DNA of 64,000 bases from Photobacterium toruni (GCF_024529955.1 NZ_AP024854.1:1674001-1738000); one strand, 5' to 3'. Positions 1 through 8,926 are shown, counted from the stretch's first letter. The notes: generated from the sequence alone by a model not told the origin. Made by a program: numbers and translations.

Positions 1-1062
1 TACAGCAAACACACCAATTTAACGTCAATGGCAATGTACGGTGGTGTCGACTACGAACCACAAAAACGTCGTCTTATTGAAGGCGTTGATATTCTAGTGG
101 CAACCCCTGGTCGTTTGCTGGATATGTACACTAAACGTGCTATCCACTTTGATGCTATTGAAATTTTAGTGCTTGATGAAGCTGACCGTATGTTAGATAT
201 GGGCTTTATTGAAGATATTAATAAGATCATTGAGCGTCTACCACTTGATCGCCAAAACATGTTGTTCTCAGCGACGCTATCAGCTCAAGTACGTCTTCTT
301 GCAAAAACAGCAGTACGTAATCCTGTTGAGATAAGTGTCGCTAAAGATGAAGCATCACAACCTAAAATTGACCAATGCCTGATCACGGTTGATAAAGACA
401 TGAAGTCTTCCCTACTGAGCCATTTAATTAATGAGCAACAATGGGATCAAGCGTTAATATTCATTGAAACTAAACACGGCGCAGCTAAATTAGTTAGCCA
501 ACTTGAAAAACGTGGTATTGCAGCAGAAGCAATTCATAGTGGTCGTAGCCAAGGTGCTCGTGCACAAGTATTAGAAGATTTTAAGGCGGGTAAAGTTAAA
601 TACTTAATCGCAACGGGTGTTGCTGCGCGGGGGCTAGATATTGATGAATTAACTCGTGTGGTTAACTACGACCTCCCCTTCCCACCTGAAGAGTATGTTC
701 ACCGTATCGGTCGTACTGGTCGTGCGGGTTCTAAAGGTGAAGCAATTTCATTTGTATCACGTGATAACTTTAAAAACTTATGCATGATTGAGCGTCTGTT
801 AGGTCACTTAATCGTTCGTAGAGAAATTGAAGGTTTTGTACCAACCAAAGAAGTGCCCATTTCTATTTTAAACTTCAAACCTAAATATCAAAAATCTGAA
901 GATAATAATAGTAAGGGCGATAAACCACGCCGCAATGATAAGCCGCGTAGCAATTCACCAACTACTGATAAACCAAAGGCAAAGAAACCGAGAAGCCGTA
1001 AGCCAATCACTGATCGTGACACTGGTATTCCACGTGGTACTCGTAAGCCTAAATCAATCTAA
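1..1062 (+). CDS. DEAD-box ATP-dependent RNA helicase, RhlE-like (5' end outside window)
   Basis: The open frame runs in from base 1, so the N-terminus with motifs Q and I is missing. Seen in order: VATPGR (motif Ib), DEAD (motif II), SAT (motif III), then the second RecA lobe with ATGVAARGLDID (motif V) and HRIGRTGR (motif VI). The last 60 or so residues are Lys/Arg/Pro/Ser rich, a basic RNA-binding tail typical of RhlE/RhlB/SrmB-type helicases. The role is ATP-dependent unwinding in RNA turnover or ribosome assembly. The internal Met at base 28 lies in the middle of the first lobe and is not the start. A hairpin terminator follows the stop. Family is certain; the paralogue is not. Confidence 0.93.
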   Translation, partial: YSKHTNLTSMAMYGGVDYEPQKRRLIEGVDILVATPGRLLDMYTKRAIHFDAIEILVLDEADRMLDMGFIEDINKIIERLPLDRQNMLFSATLSAQVRLLAKTAVRNPVEISVAKDEASQPKIDQCLITVDKDMKSSLLSHLINEQQWDQALIFIETKHGAAKLVSQLEKRGIAAEAIHSGRSQGARAQVLEDFKAGKVKYLIATGVAARGLDIDELTRVVNYDLPFPPEEYVHRIGRTGRAGSKGEAISFVSRDNFKNLCMIERLLGHLIVRREIEGFVPTKEVPISILNFKPKYQKSEDNNSKGDKPRRNDKPRSNSPTTDKPKAKKPRSRKPITDRDTGIPRGTRKPKSI

Positions 1063-1069
1063 TTGATAT

Positions 1070-1112
1070 GACATCGCCATTTTAATGCTAGACATTAAGA
1101 TGGCGATCGTCA
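1070..1112. terminator. Hairpin terminator between convergent helicase gene and glpM
   Basis: ATCGCCAT (1073-1080) pairs with ATGGCGAT (1100-1107), extended inward by TTAATG/CATTAA. It lies between two convergent stop codons, so it probably serves both genes. Confidence 0.7.
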
Positions 1113-1115
1113 TTA

Positions 1116-1478
1116 TTAAAGAGAATTAGCAATCAATAATGAGCTCCAGCGCGTCCAGCCTAATAATAATAATCCTGCACACCCAAGCCATACCACAGTA
1201 GCTAACGATAGTGTCGTGGTTAAATTATAGTAATAACTTAATATGTACACTGCGACTAAATACCCCGCATACGGCACTAATGAACACAGCCCAAATAAGG
1301 CCGTCATACGTAAGTCTTCCATACTGCGCTCAGCACCAACAATATAATGTGCAATTAACGCAAAAGTAGGAAATAACGGGACTAATCCTGCGATATAAAA
1401 GCTTTTACTTTTTGATAACAACGCAATCAGTAATACTGCTGCGGCACCTAATAAACATTTAAAAAATAACGTAACCAT
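1116..1478 (-). CDS. glpM: GlpM-family inner membrane protein
   Basis: A 120-residue, very hydrophobic protein with about four membrane segments. The block YIAGLVPLFPTFALIAHYIV is nearly the same as in E. coli GlpM, and the length fits. GlpM was named for an effect on glycerol-3-phosphate dehydrogenase and alginate in Pseudomonas; its molecular job is not settled. The gene is convergent with the helicase and has no operon partner here. Confidence 0.88.
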   Translation of the reverse strand: MVTLFFKCLLGAAAVLLIALLSKSKSFYIAGLVPLFPTFALIAHYIVGAERSMEDLRMTALFGLCSLVPYAGYLVAVYILSYYYNLTTTLSLATVVWLGCAGLLLLGWTRWSSLLIANSL

Positions 1479-1779
1479 TCCCTAGTCTCTATTATTACAA
1501 TCATCATTATCATAATTAAAACCACAGAGTTAGGACAGCATATTTTTTGACGGTCGAACGACTACAAATACAGGTAATCATAAGATAATAGTATTATCTA
1601 AAACATTAAATATAAAAATATCTACTGTACAACAATGAAAAGGTGCGATTTTCTGTTTAACAAGATCACCAAAGCACACAATAAATAATTATTGCGGTAT
1701 TAGATCCCTCCAATCATCATTAGTTATACGACAACTATTTGTAATAATTGCTGATAAAAAAATTAATCCCATGACTATA
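1479..1779. other. Intergenic region without recognised gene
   Basis: About 300 AT-rich bases upstream of glpM and downstream of the next minus-strand gene. It should hold the glpM promoter. I see no RNA gene, strong hairpin or conserved ORF in it. Confidence 0.4.
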
Positions 1780-2577
1780 TTAACTATTTTTATTTTCATA
1801 GTTATATTTGATCTTTGAATTGTATTTTCTCAATATTGGTAAATGTCTACCCCAAGTAGATGGATGTGCCGTTTTATAAATTGGTATATTTTGACTAGCA
1901 AATACAGTATTTATAACATCTAAAACTAATCCCGATAAATCCTTAGCCCCCATAAAACTGTATACTGTCTTATTAATTGATGGTGTTAAGTTAAATTCAT
2001 TATAAAGAAGTGTTTCAAAACGATCCTCAAAAAGATGTCTATCGCCCTCATAATAAGCATTACTTCCATTAGATAGATTAAAATCACCCACAGTACATGA
2101 GCATATAACGACACTAGGGTGAATTTTTCTTAGACGTTGTTCTAAAAAGCTTTTTTTTGTCCGCCATAGCCGAATAAAATTTCTCGTTCTATATTTCCCA
2201 GTATCGTTATCACCTAGCGAACATTGTTCTTGAAGCGCATTAATTACAATAACAGGATAATAACCATCCAGTTGTAAAATCCCGAGTCCATCAATCAACC
2301 TCACTAAATAAACCATTATATTATCACCAGTAACACCATTAACAGGTCTAGCCGTTATAATATGGTTACTGGTAAAATCACTGACTTTACCCACCTCAAA
2401 TTCTTTAATATGTGGACTTTCTGTCACCAATAATATCGGAGGCTGAAAATGGGATTGAGCTTTTAAGTACGAATCGACACCTACAAATTTAGACGGAAAC
2501 ATTTTCGGTCTTCGTATTGTTAACGTCGCATTCTTAACCTCAATAATCGCAATAACTTCATCATCACACCGTTTCAA
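1780..2577 (-). CDS. Hypothetical protein, faint uracil-DNA-glycosylase-fold resemblance
   Basis: 265 residues, not recognised as a named family. Two segments recall the UDG superfamily: a strand-turn ILLVTESPH (about residues 48-56), in the place of the GEAPG-type motif, and AHPSTWGR near the C-terminus (about 240), in the place of the HPS motif. A predicted strand VVICSC lies between them. This is a resemblance in motif order only. No signal peptide or membrane segment. It stands alone between glpM and a TSUP permease. It could equally be an accessory gene of unknown function. Confidence 0.55.
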   Translation of the reverse strand: MKRCDDEVIAIIEVKNATLTIRRPKMFPSKFVGVDSYLKAQSHFQPPILLVTESPHIKEFEVGKVSDFTSNHIITARPVNGVTGDNIMVYLVRLIDGLGILQLDGYYPVIVINALQEQCSLGDNDTGKYRTRNFIRLWRTKKSFLEQRLRKIHPSVVICSCTVGDFNLSNGSNAYYEGDRHLFEDRFETLLYNEFNLTPSINKTVYSFMGAKDLSGLVLDVINTVFASQNIPIYKTAHPSTWGRHLPILRKYNSKIKYNYENKNS

Positions 2578-2822
2578 ATTAACCGCCTAAAATATAGCTC
2601 AGATAAATATATCAACAACTGTAAGGATTTATTTTAAATTTACTACTTAGAAAAAACAATTTAAAATATCAATAGTAATAACGAAAATTAATGCGTTACC
2701 AACCATAGATAGATAACCAATTGAAACCTTAGCAATAAATAGCTTTTACGCCGTAAATAACAATGGGCAATACGAACAAAAAACGGTTATTTATCCGTAT
2801 ATATTGCTCATTAGGTTTTAAT

Positions 2823-3596
2823 TTACGCATAAGTTACGTAGAAAAAATAAGCTGTAATTATAGAACTTATAAATCCTACGAATAATCTGATCTTTTCTGG
2901 ATTTAATCTCATTGAAATATGAGCGGAATAATATCCTCCCAGTAACGTGCCAACTAAAACAACGCTACCCTCTACCCATGCAATAGAATCATTTAAAATA
3001 AATAAACATATTGCAGCAAGCGATACAGAAGAAGAAACAACTAATTTTAGCCCGTTCATTACATTAATGTTTTTATGGCCTGACAAAGTCAAATAGCTCA
3101 ATACGATAATGCCTAAACCTGCATTAAAAAAACCACCATATATAGAGATACCAAGTAATGATATAGACAGCAGAATTGATTTAAAGTGTAATGTATATTT
3201 ATTTTTTTCTGAATAAGCCTGTAATATAGTATTAGCCCTTGCCCCAAATATAAATAGCAGTGTGGCAAATAAGAGTAACCACGGAATAGCATTTTCAAAT
3301 GAGGACTCAGATGTTTGTAATAATAGAAAAGCACCAACTGTACCGCCTATTAAGCTAGATAGAACGGTTAAAAACACTTCCTTTTGATGTTTTTTCAATT
3401 TATGTCTGAATGCATAAACCCCACTAAAATATCCGCCACAAGAAGAAAAAGTATTTGTTGCATTAGCAATAAGAGGAGGTACACCAACAAAAACGAGAGC
3501 GGGAAATGTAATAAAACTGCCACCACCAGCAATAGAGTTTAAAACGCCACCAAACAGCCCTGCCATAAAAAGAAAAATAACATCAAAAAACAACAT
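2823..3596 (-). CDS. TSUP family (TauE/SafE) membrane permease
   Basis: 257 residues with about eight membrane segments. The first repeat opens with a Gly-rich GGVLNSIAGGGSFITFPAL, the hallmark of the sulfite exporter TauE/SafE family, and GGFFNAGLGIIVLSYL opens the second repeat. Members move organosulfur compounds, sulfite or other small anions across the inner membrane; the substrate cannot be read from sequence. Length is normal. Transcribed alone. Confidence 0.88.
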   Translation of the reverse strand: MLFFDVIFLFMAGLFGGVLNSIAGGGSFITFPALVFVGVPPLIANATNTFSSCGGYFSGVYAFRHKLKKHQKEVFLTVLSSLIGGTVGAFLLLQTSESSFENAIPWLLLFATLLFIFGARANTILQAYSEKNKYTLHFKSILLSISLLGISIYGGFFNAGLGIIVLSYLTLSGHKNINVMNGLKLVVSSSVSLAAICLFILNDSIAWVEGSVVLVGTLLGGYYSAHISMRLNPEKIRLFVGFISSIITAYFFYVTYA

Positions 3597-3912
3597 AACA
3601 CTCCATATTCATTAAAATCCCAATGCAGCAATAATTCGTGCAAACAACTTACCATACCAATTACACTTCAAACTGCAAAGAATAATAGTGGTTGTTATCC
3701 GTAATCTGTTAATAGCGTGATCGAGCTTAAAAGACATCATAAAATAATCATTCTACGATACGCTAATGGTAGATCCCTTATCGCCCTCGCGGACATTCAC
3801 AGGAGAAATTGACGGAGGGTGGGTTATTTAAAGAGAAATTATGGCTGTCCTTGTTTTTGTCCTATGTTTTTTACTGTATTTTCTTTCATTATTTTATGCC
3901 GTTAAGCCTCTA
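3597..3912. repeat. Intergenic region with a possible member of a dispersed palindromic repeat
   Basis: No gene seen. Around 3770-3815 the sequence TAGATCCCTTATCGCC followed by TCAC and GAAATTGACGG has the same layout as the repeats at 13931 and 14056 (TAGATTCCCTATCGCG, then TCAC, then GAATGACG), though with many mismatches. It is probably a decayed copy of the same intergenic repeat family. Confidence 0.35.
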
Positions 3913-4338
3913 TCACATCTTAAAATACTTTGACGGCTCAGGTAAAACAGGTGGAGTGCTATCCATATAGGTCAAAAAGTGCATCCATACATCATGGGTT
4001 CTTTCTTTGGTTAGTTGTGTTTTACAGTCCAATGCCATTACATTACGAATAGTTCCATCACGCCATTGCGTATAAACCGCATTACACTGCGCTTGCATAT
4101 ACACCTCCCAATCTTTTTGTGCCTGTTCTATTGCTTTCACCAATGTAGGATCATCTTTATTATGCTCAATGCTGGCAGTCAAATATTTGGATAATTCATC
4201 TTGTGCTGAGGTTAATGTCAATGACGCACAATCATTAATATCCAACGTATTACGAGGATTATCACAATCTAATGTCTTCTTTGCAGCAAGCACTGGCAAT
4301 GACACACAAACGAATATAATTAGCAGATACTTTTTCAT
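3913..4338 (-). CDS. Secreted LprI-like (DUF1311) protein
   Basis: 141 residues with a Sec signal peptide (MKKYLLIIFVCVSLPVLA, cleaved after about residue 18). The mature part has the DUF1311/LprI pattern: an early Cys (LDCDNP), a second Cys (NDCASL), a helix with QAQKDWEVYMQAQC, and a last Cys (LDCKTQL), giving two likely disulfides. Family members are periplasmic, and one (LprI of Mycobacterium) inhibits lysozyme. The inhibitor role here is by family only. Confidence 0.75.
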   Translation of the reverse strand: MKKYLLIIFVCVSLPVLAAKKTLDCDNPRNTLDINDCASLTLTSAQDELSKYLTASIEHNKDDPTLVKAIEQAQKDWEVYMQAQCNAVYTQWRDGTIRNVMALDCKTQLTKERTHDVWMHFLTYMDSTPPVLPEPSKYFKM

Positions 4339-4535
4339 TAATAGACCTCATTTAAATATAAGCGACATGTAATAACAAAGTGATTAGCTCTATTATAGCG
4401 TTGCAAACTCACTCTATCCAAAAGTACGTTTAGCGTCCGTCACCTTCTGGCACAATTATGGGTAAAGTTGGAAACCGAAATCAACACCAAACTGATTTGA
4501 TATACGCGTAAAACACAGTAGAAGTATCGTTGAAC

Positions 4536-5019
4536 GAAGCCGCTGCGCGGCAGAGTAAAGCAGACAGCGATTAAGCTACCTTTAGACTCCTTTTAATGGG
4601 GTGTTTATGATGAATAACGAACAACATGTTACCCACCTAACCTTGCAAGGTAAACGTCCAACTACTATTGATGGTTATAGTCGTGCACTTTGTCGCATTA
4701 CTCACCATTGAATAAATCGCCTGATACGTTAACCACTGATGATCTCAAGCAATACTTTACTCAACTGATTAAAACCCATTCATGGAGCACCGTCAGAATT
4801 GATCGTAATGGATTGCAAAAGTTATGGGTGTCCTATGTTTTACTCACAACAAAAAGTTGTCCGTTTAACGGCACAACCCTTTTGTCCATGCTGTCAGCAT
4901 ATCATGCAATTAGCGGAGATTTTTCGACCCAGATAAAAACGCACAATAATAAGGATAATGGCATTAACACATAATAATTAAAGAGGATCTAATTACAAAT
5001 CAATGAATTAAATTAATTG
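4536..5019 (+). mobile_element. Defective IS91-like element, copy 1 (internal deletion, MITE-like)
   Basis: Both ends match the intact element at 10614-12717, but about 1.6 kb is gone: the recombinase reading stops after its first ~80 codons and the sequence jumps to the last ~45 codons of the transposase. At the junction sits a filler of about 28 bases (GTTATGGGTGTCCTATG and neighbours) not found in the intact copy. It also lacks about 30 bases between two GAACAACA repeats near the recombinase start, and ends that frame early (CACCATTGA). No functional product. The right end is followed by GTTC. The left side carries GTTGAAC but not the 126-bp attC seen at the other copies, so this is the outer edge of the array. 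Confidence 0.85.
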
Positions 5020-5107
5020 GTTCACACCAAGAATAACTCTCGACTTCTTTTCAGTATCACCTTTCATGACATTCCCAATATTTACTTATATAAAGCTGCT
5101 CGGGCTT
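5020..5107 (-). pseudogene. 5' remnant of a cassette ORF cut by the IS91-like element (copy beside IS copy 1)
   Basis: On the minus strand a short frame begins MKGDTEKKSRVILGVN and is interrupted where the IS right end abuts GTTC. The same stub occurs at 9539-9626 and 12718-12805, always between the IS end and a 55-bp attC, so IS and stub have been copied together. Confidence 0.6.
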
Positions 5108-5162
5108 GTCCAACACTTCGGATAGGTGTCGGCTGCGCGACACATATCCTTATCTGTTATGT
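5108..5162 (-). other. Integron attC site, 55-bp type
   Basis: On the minus strand: R'' = ACATAAC (5156-5162), a long inner stem (GGATAGGTGTCG against CGACACATATCC, plus strand), and R' = GTTGGAC (5108-5114), which fits GTTRRRY. R'' is the exact complement of GTTATGT, the first bases of this cassette at its other end (6082-6088). That is the relation expected of an excisable gene cassette. Confidence 0.8.
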
Positions 5163-5211
5163 GCATTTTCCCATAAATATAAGGTTTATAGAAATCGGGA
5201 TACTAAATACA

Positions 5212-5397
5212 TCAATCGCTATCAGTGAAAACCCATATTACGAGAGTCTTTAGAGCTATCATGAAGACTAAAATAAATACAAATTTAATCAAAGCAGCAA
5301 TTGGCCCTTCTTTAAATAAGCCTACAATAGCTCCTAGTATTGCTGTCGCAATTGTAATTCTTTCCCATAATCCAAGTTTGTTCGATTCATCTTCCAT
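5212..5397 (-). CDS. Small membrane protein in integron cassette
   Basis: 61 residues with two hydrophobic stretches (about residues 14-28 and 32-56) and charged ends (MEDESNK at the start, TDSD at the end). No family recognised. It lies in the same cassette as the LRAT-like gene, 38 bases downstream of its stop, and ends about 50 bases before the attC. It may be co-expressed with that gene, for example as a partner or immunity-like protein, but this is only inference from position. Confidence 0.55.
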   Translation of the reverse strand: MEDESNKLGLWERITIATAILGAIVGLFKEGPIAALIKFVFILVFMIALKTLVIWVFTDSD

Positions 5398-5435
5398 AAA
5401 GAATACTTCTGAGTTTAATTAAATAATAACAAAGT

Positions 5436-6026
5436 TTAGTTTTTAACATCTACAATATTGCTTACTGAAATGCTTCTGCTTTTTTCCATTCCCAAATCAT
5501 TGAAAATTTTACCAATTGCTCTGGGGAAATTAATGCTGCATCCTGAAAGACTTACCGTAGAGCAGACTTCAAATTTATCACTGTACTTACCTAGAGCCTG
5601 ACCTGAAAAAGCAACCCCTGTTCTACACCATAATGCAAAATGCTCACAATTTGACTCCAAAACGTCATAGCCTTTCATCCCAATACAAGAAACTGCCCTA
5701 TTATAAGAATCTTCCAGAGTTATTGATTCGGTATTTTTATCTGGGAATTTCATAACATCTACATGATTGCCATTGAATATGCCTGCACCTTCAATAAACT
5801 TTGAAATATGCTCTCTGCGAATTTTTTCTTCAGAAAAATGGATCACCATCCTTTTTCCAGCATAAATTCCATAATGATCAAAACCTATTATTCCGAGTCT
5901 TTTAAGCTCTATTCTTAAAACTGAGCCCCTTTTTAATTTTGGATAGTTAACCTCCTCACAAGCTTCATTCCATGAGTCTACAACAACATCATTCCAAACG
6001 TCTTTAATTGAACCGAAAATCCCCAT
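5436..6026 (-). CDS. LRAT / NlpC-P60 superfamily acyltransferase-like protein in integron cassette
   Basis: 196 residues from the ATG at 6026, chosen because GGAG lies nine bases upstream; an in-frame GTG at 6041 is the alternative. The catalytic layout of the LRAT (lecithin:retinol acyltransferase) branch of the papain-like fold is visible: His51 in DHYGIYAG, His63 in VIHFS, and Cys127 in SNCEHFALWCRTG. NCEHF is the LRAT signature. Known relatives are thiol acyltransferases or phospholipases acting on lipid acyl groups; the bacterial substrate is unknown. No signal peptide. A small membrane-protein gene follows in the same cassette. Family placement is good, function open. Confidence 0.82.
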   Translation of the reverse strand: MGIFGSIKDVWNDVVVDSWNEACEEVNYPKLKRGSVLRIELKRLGIIGFDHYGIYAGKRMVIHFSEEKIRREHISKFIEGAGIFNGNHVDVMKFPDKNTESITLEDSYNRAVSCIGMKGYDVLESNCEHFALWCRTGVAFSGQALGKYSDKFEVCSTVSLSGCSINFPRAIGKIFNDLGMEKSRSISVSNIVDVKN

Positions 6027-6081
6027 GACCACAAACTCCACATAAAAAACTCAAACCATACTTTTTTGTATGCACACCAGC

Positions 6082-6207
6082 ACATAACGCCTGTATAACA
6101 CGTTTACTACTATGCAATTATGCTTAACATTGACGCCTTAAAACGAGAAACACTCGGCAAACTGAGATTGCCGAGTGTAGTAAATCGTGTTGATGCGATT
6201 GTTGAAC
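6082..6207 (-). other. Integron attC site, 126-bp type
   Basis: Plus-strand reading: ACATAAC (R' of the LRAT cassette, 6082-6088), AACACG (6097-6102), a central stem ACACTCGGCAA / TTGCCGAGTGT (6150-6160 / 6168-6178), CGTGTT (6186-6191) and GTTGAAC (6201-6207). All nested pairs needed for a folded attC are present, and the size matches the VCR-type sites of vibrios (about 120-130 bp). The IS91-like copy 2 begins at the next base. Confidence 0.82.
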
Positions 6208-6500
6208 GAAGCCGCTGCGCGGCAGAGTAAAGCAGACAGCGATTAAGCTACCTTTAGACTCCTTTTAATGGGGTGTTTATGATGAATAACGAACAACATG
6301 TTACCCACCTAACCTTGCAAGGTAAACGTCCAACTACTATTGATGGTTATAGTCGTGCACTTTGTCGCATTACTCACCATTGAATAAATCGCCTGATACG
6401 TTAACCACTGATGATCTCAAGCAATACTTTACTCAACTGATTAAAACCCATTCATGGAGCACCGTCAGAATTGATCGTAATGGATTGCGAAAGTTATGAG
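6208..6500 (+). mobile_element. Defective IS91-like element, copy 2 (left part only)
   Basis: Same left end, same 30-base loss between GAACAACA repeats and same early stop as copy 1. It ends at GGATTGCGAAAGTTATGAG, where it runs straight into IS630-type transposase sequence. The right half and the cassette stub are absent. Sharing the lesions of copies 1 and 3 shows that these copies descend from one already broken element. Confidence 0.8.
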
Positions 6501-7010
6501 TGTTCTAAGTTTTTTAATTAAGCGCATGGGCTTTTCGTGGATAACATCACGGTCAAAACAATCTCAGGACATATAGGGCTCGATAAAGTCGATGTATGGC
6601 TTCAAGATGAAGCAAGGTTTGGACAACAAAATACCACTACCAATCTTTGGGCTAAACGAGGAACTCGACCAAGAACCATAAAACAACAGCAGTTTAAATA
6701 TGTTTATCTATTTGGCTCTGTGTGCCCACCAAGAGGAATTGGTAAGGCGTTAGTGATACCTTGGGTAAATATAAAGAAATAATGACTGAGCACCTTGCTC
6801 AGATATCTCGAACCACCGAAAAAGATCGTTATGGTATTGTAGTGATGGATGGTTTGGAGTTGGTTACGACAACACTATCTCGCTAATCAAAATTTTGCTG
6901 GTTATAGCAATATTTTAGATAAAGTCTATATTGCATGAAATCGGCTTTACGTATCACTGAAATGTATTCACGAGATTGGATCAACCTGACCAGTTAATTT
7001 TCCAGATTGG
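6501..7010 (+). pseudogene. IS630-family transposase remnant
   Basis: Broken reading of an IS630 DDE transposase. Pieces in order and in changing frames: KRMGFSWITSRSK (about 6520-6560), VWLQDEARFGQQNTTTNLWA (about 6590-6655, with the first catalytic Asp), RYGIVVMDG (about 6825-6855, second Asp), then, after an internal deletion that removes the third catalytic region, VWSWLRQHYLANQNFAGY (about 6850-6910). Stops and frameshifts are frequent. Non-functional. It is fused to IS91-like copy 2. Confidence 0.75.
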
Positions 7011-7124
7011 TATCATCTATCTTTAAGAAAATATATTGAAAGCTAAAAATTTATATGGATGCATCTTTTCTGTAAAATAAGTGCCGATAATTCGACACAT
7101 ATATTATAGATTAAGTCTTAATAA

Positions 7125-7961
7125 TTATTTTTTAACAGAAACAGTCTCATCAACTTCATAATCATTTAATGAAGGATTAGAGCTGATATTCAACTCAACT
7201 AACGGATTCCCAGTTGCCCATAATGCTCTTAATCTAGGATTATGGCTAATATCTAACTTAGTAAGTTTATTATCTGTAATATGTAATTTTGTTAATTTAA
7301 TATTTTTACTTATATCTAATTCAGATAATTGATTATACATCAAGCTTAAGTTCTTAAGCTGACCATTATGACTAACATTGATTTTAGACAACTGGTTATC
7401 AGTTAACCCTGCTTGAATTAATTCAAGATTTTGGCTAAAGTCCATCTTTTTTAAATTATTCTCTTTTGCCCACAAATACATTAATTTAGTATTTTCTGAT
7501 AAATCAATATCTTCAATTTTATTAGAAACGATACTCAGATCTGTTAATTGTGGGTTTTTTGTAAGATCTAACTTAGATATATGGTTAAAAGAAACATTCA
7601 ACTCAGTAAGTTTAGGATTATTATTCAAATTCAAGTTATCTAGATTTGATTTAGTTATAGATACCGATGTTAGCTCAGTATTTTTACTCAAATCTATGTT
7701 CGTCAATTGTGATCCAGATAACCATAACTCCTTAAGAGCAGGAAAATAACTAACTTCATTTGCATGATCTATATTTACCTGACGACACACTAGTTTAGTT
7801 ATATTTTTCGGATTTGTGATTTTTTGTGCTAAAACACAACTTTTAAAATTATTATCTTCAAATTTAATATTGTTAACATCCAGCATTTCACCTGAAAATG
7901 CATTTAAAGATACTACTAAACCGCACGTAGCCACTGTAAATAGTTGTTTATAACTGCTCAT
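7125..7961 (-). CDS. Secreted leucine-rich repeat protein
   Basis: 278 residues from the ATG at 7961, which has AAAGAG six bases upstream and starts a Sec signal peptide (MSSYKQLFTVATCGLVVSLNA); an in-frame Met 29 codons earlier lacks a ribosome site. After a short Cys-containing cap there are about nine repeats of roughly 21 residues with the pattern L-x-x-L-x-(I/V)-(S/T)-x-N-x-(I/L)-x-x-(I/L)-(D/N)-(L/I)-S-x-N, as in internalin-type solenoids. The product is probably exported and binds a protein or surface partner. No catalytic domain. It lies between IS630 debris and a damaged attC, in low-GC DNA, so acquisition is likely. Confidence 0.78.
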   Translation of the reverse strand: MSSYKQLFTVATCGLVVSLNAFSGEMLDVNNIKFEDNNFKSCVLAQKITNPKNITKLVCRQVNIDHANEVSYFPALKELWLSGSQLTNIDLSKNTELTSVSITKSNLDNLNLNNNPKLTELNVSFNHISKLDLTKNPQLTDLSIVSNKIEDIDLSENTKLMYLWAKENNLKKMDFSQNLELIQAGLTDNQLSKINVSHNGQLKNLSLMYNQLSELDISKNIKLTKLHITDNKLTKLDISHNPRLRALWATGNPLVELNISSNPSLNDYEVDETVSVKK

Positions 7962-8048
7962 TTTATACTCTTTATGAAAGAAACCTATATTTATAACAAA
8001 TGTGAATATTTTATAGCGTAGAAAATACAATATTAATAATAAAAACAT

Positions 8049-8393
8049 TCACAACTAAGCGATACCATAATATTTATTATCACGATCAATCACAAGCTAA
8101 ATACTACTTTCTTTTTTTTAAAAACACAATAAAAACATAATGTTATATTTACAACTTCACTTGGTAATTTTAACTATTCACTTCACCATCTCATGAAATC
8201 ATCAATCCTATATTACTAATGCATCTTAATGATTATTAGGATAATAATAGAAAAACCATATTTATACTCACGGTAAATAGACATCTTATTGCCCCCACAG
8301 ACATTCACCGTAAAGAATGGGATTATCAGGTCAAATAATCGCGCTAATATTATCTATTTTTTGAAATAAAAAGTTGTGGGTGTCCTATGTTTA
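8049..8393. other. Intergenic region with repeat debris
   Basis: Very AT-rich, with no gene seen. Around 8279-8325 there is a weak match to the dispersed repeat at 3770 (TCTTATTGCCC followed by GACATTCACC). At 8375-8390 GTGGGTGTCCTATGTTT repeats the filler found in the IS91-like copies, marking an old rearrangement just before the damaged attC. Confidence 0.4.
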
Positions 8394-8439
8394 TTAAGAC
8401 AGATGTCACCTGTAGGATACATATCCTTATCTGTTATAT
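8394..8439 (-). other. Damaged integron attC site (55-bp type)
   Basis: Keeps the right half of the 55-bp sites (ATATCCTTATCTGTTATAT; R''-like box 8433-8439), but the left half is changed: GTCCAAC is missing and the stem is reduced to GGATAcaTATCC. It terminates the cassette of the 150-residue gene. Confidence 0.55.
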
Positions 8440-8442
8440 TTT

Positions 8443-8895
8443 TTATGCCATATATTTTTTTATACCCGGCCAATTTTGTCTGTCTTGGAAATCATTAACC
8501 TTATGCCCGCTATTGCCCCCAAACTCTTCCTTTACTTCATTTAAAAGCATTCCACACCATAAAAAGGTTTGTTCTGGCTCTCCTAAACAATTATGACGAA
8601 AAACAGATATATGAATATTCATTTTTAATTCGTTCATACCTTTATGAAGCTTAGCTAATATATTCAACATTGTCTCATACGTACAATCCAGCGAAATAAA
8701 GTATAATTTTTCAGTAAGTTGAATACTTGTCTTATCATAAGGTTTTTCAGAATCAACCTCAGTTTCGATCATATCAATAAATGGAGTAATATCCTTTTCT
8801 AAACTTATCAACATAAAACATGGATCATCATAACTATCCATACTTTTTAGATAGTTACTTACCTCAGAAGGTGTGTTTTTTAATAACTGACTCAT
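8443..8895 (-). CDS. Hypothetical protein in integron cassette
   Basis: 150 residues, acidic, no signal peptide or membrane segment, no recognised family. Cys residues are scattered (DDPCFML, LDCTYE, HNCLGE, LWCGML). The stop codon lies within five bases of the attC, the tight packing usual for integron cassettes. The start at 8895 is the first Met of the frame. Confidence 0.6.
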   Translation of the reverse strand: MSQLLKNTPSEVSNYLKSMDSYDDPCFMLISLEKDITPFIDMIETEVDSEKPYDKTSIQLTEKLYFISLDCTYETMLNILAKLHKGMNELKMNIHISVFRHNCLGEPEQTFLWCGMLLNEVKEEFGGNSGHKVNDFQDRQNWPGIKKYMA

Positions 8896-8926
8896 AATTC
8901 ACTGCCTATACTAATTTTTATTTTAA

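Noticed and set aside
6082..6207. 126-bp structured block read as the terminus of the IS91-like element
   Set aside because: It is missing at the left of copy 1 and carries R' boxes that vary with the neighbouring cassette, so it is an attC site rather than IS sequence.
8387..8596. 69-residue plus-strand frame
   Set aside because: Overlaps the damaged attC and the antisense of the 150-residue cassette gene; no ribosome site.
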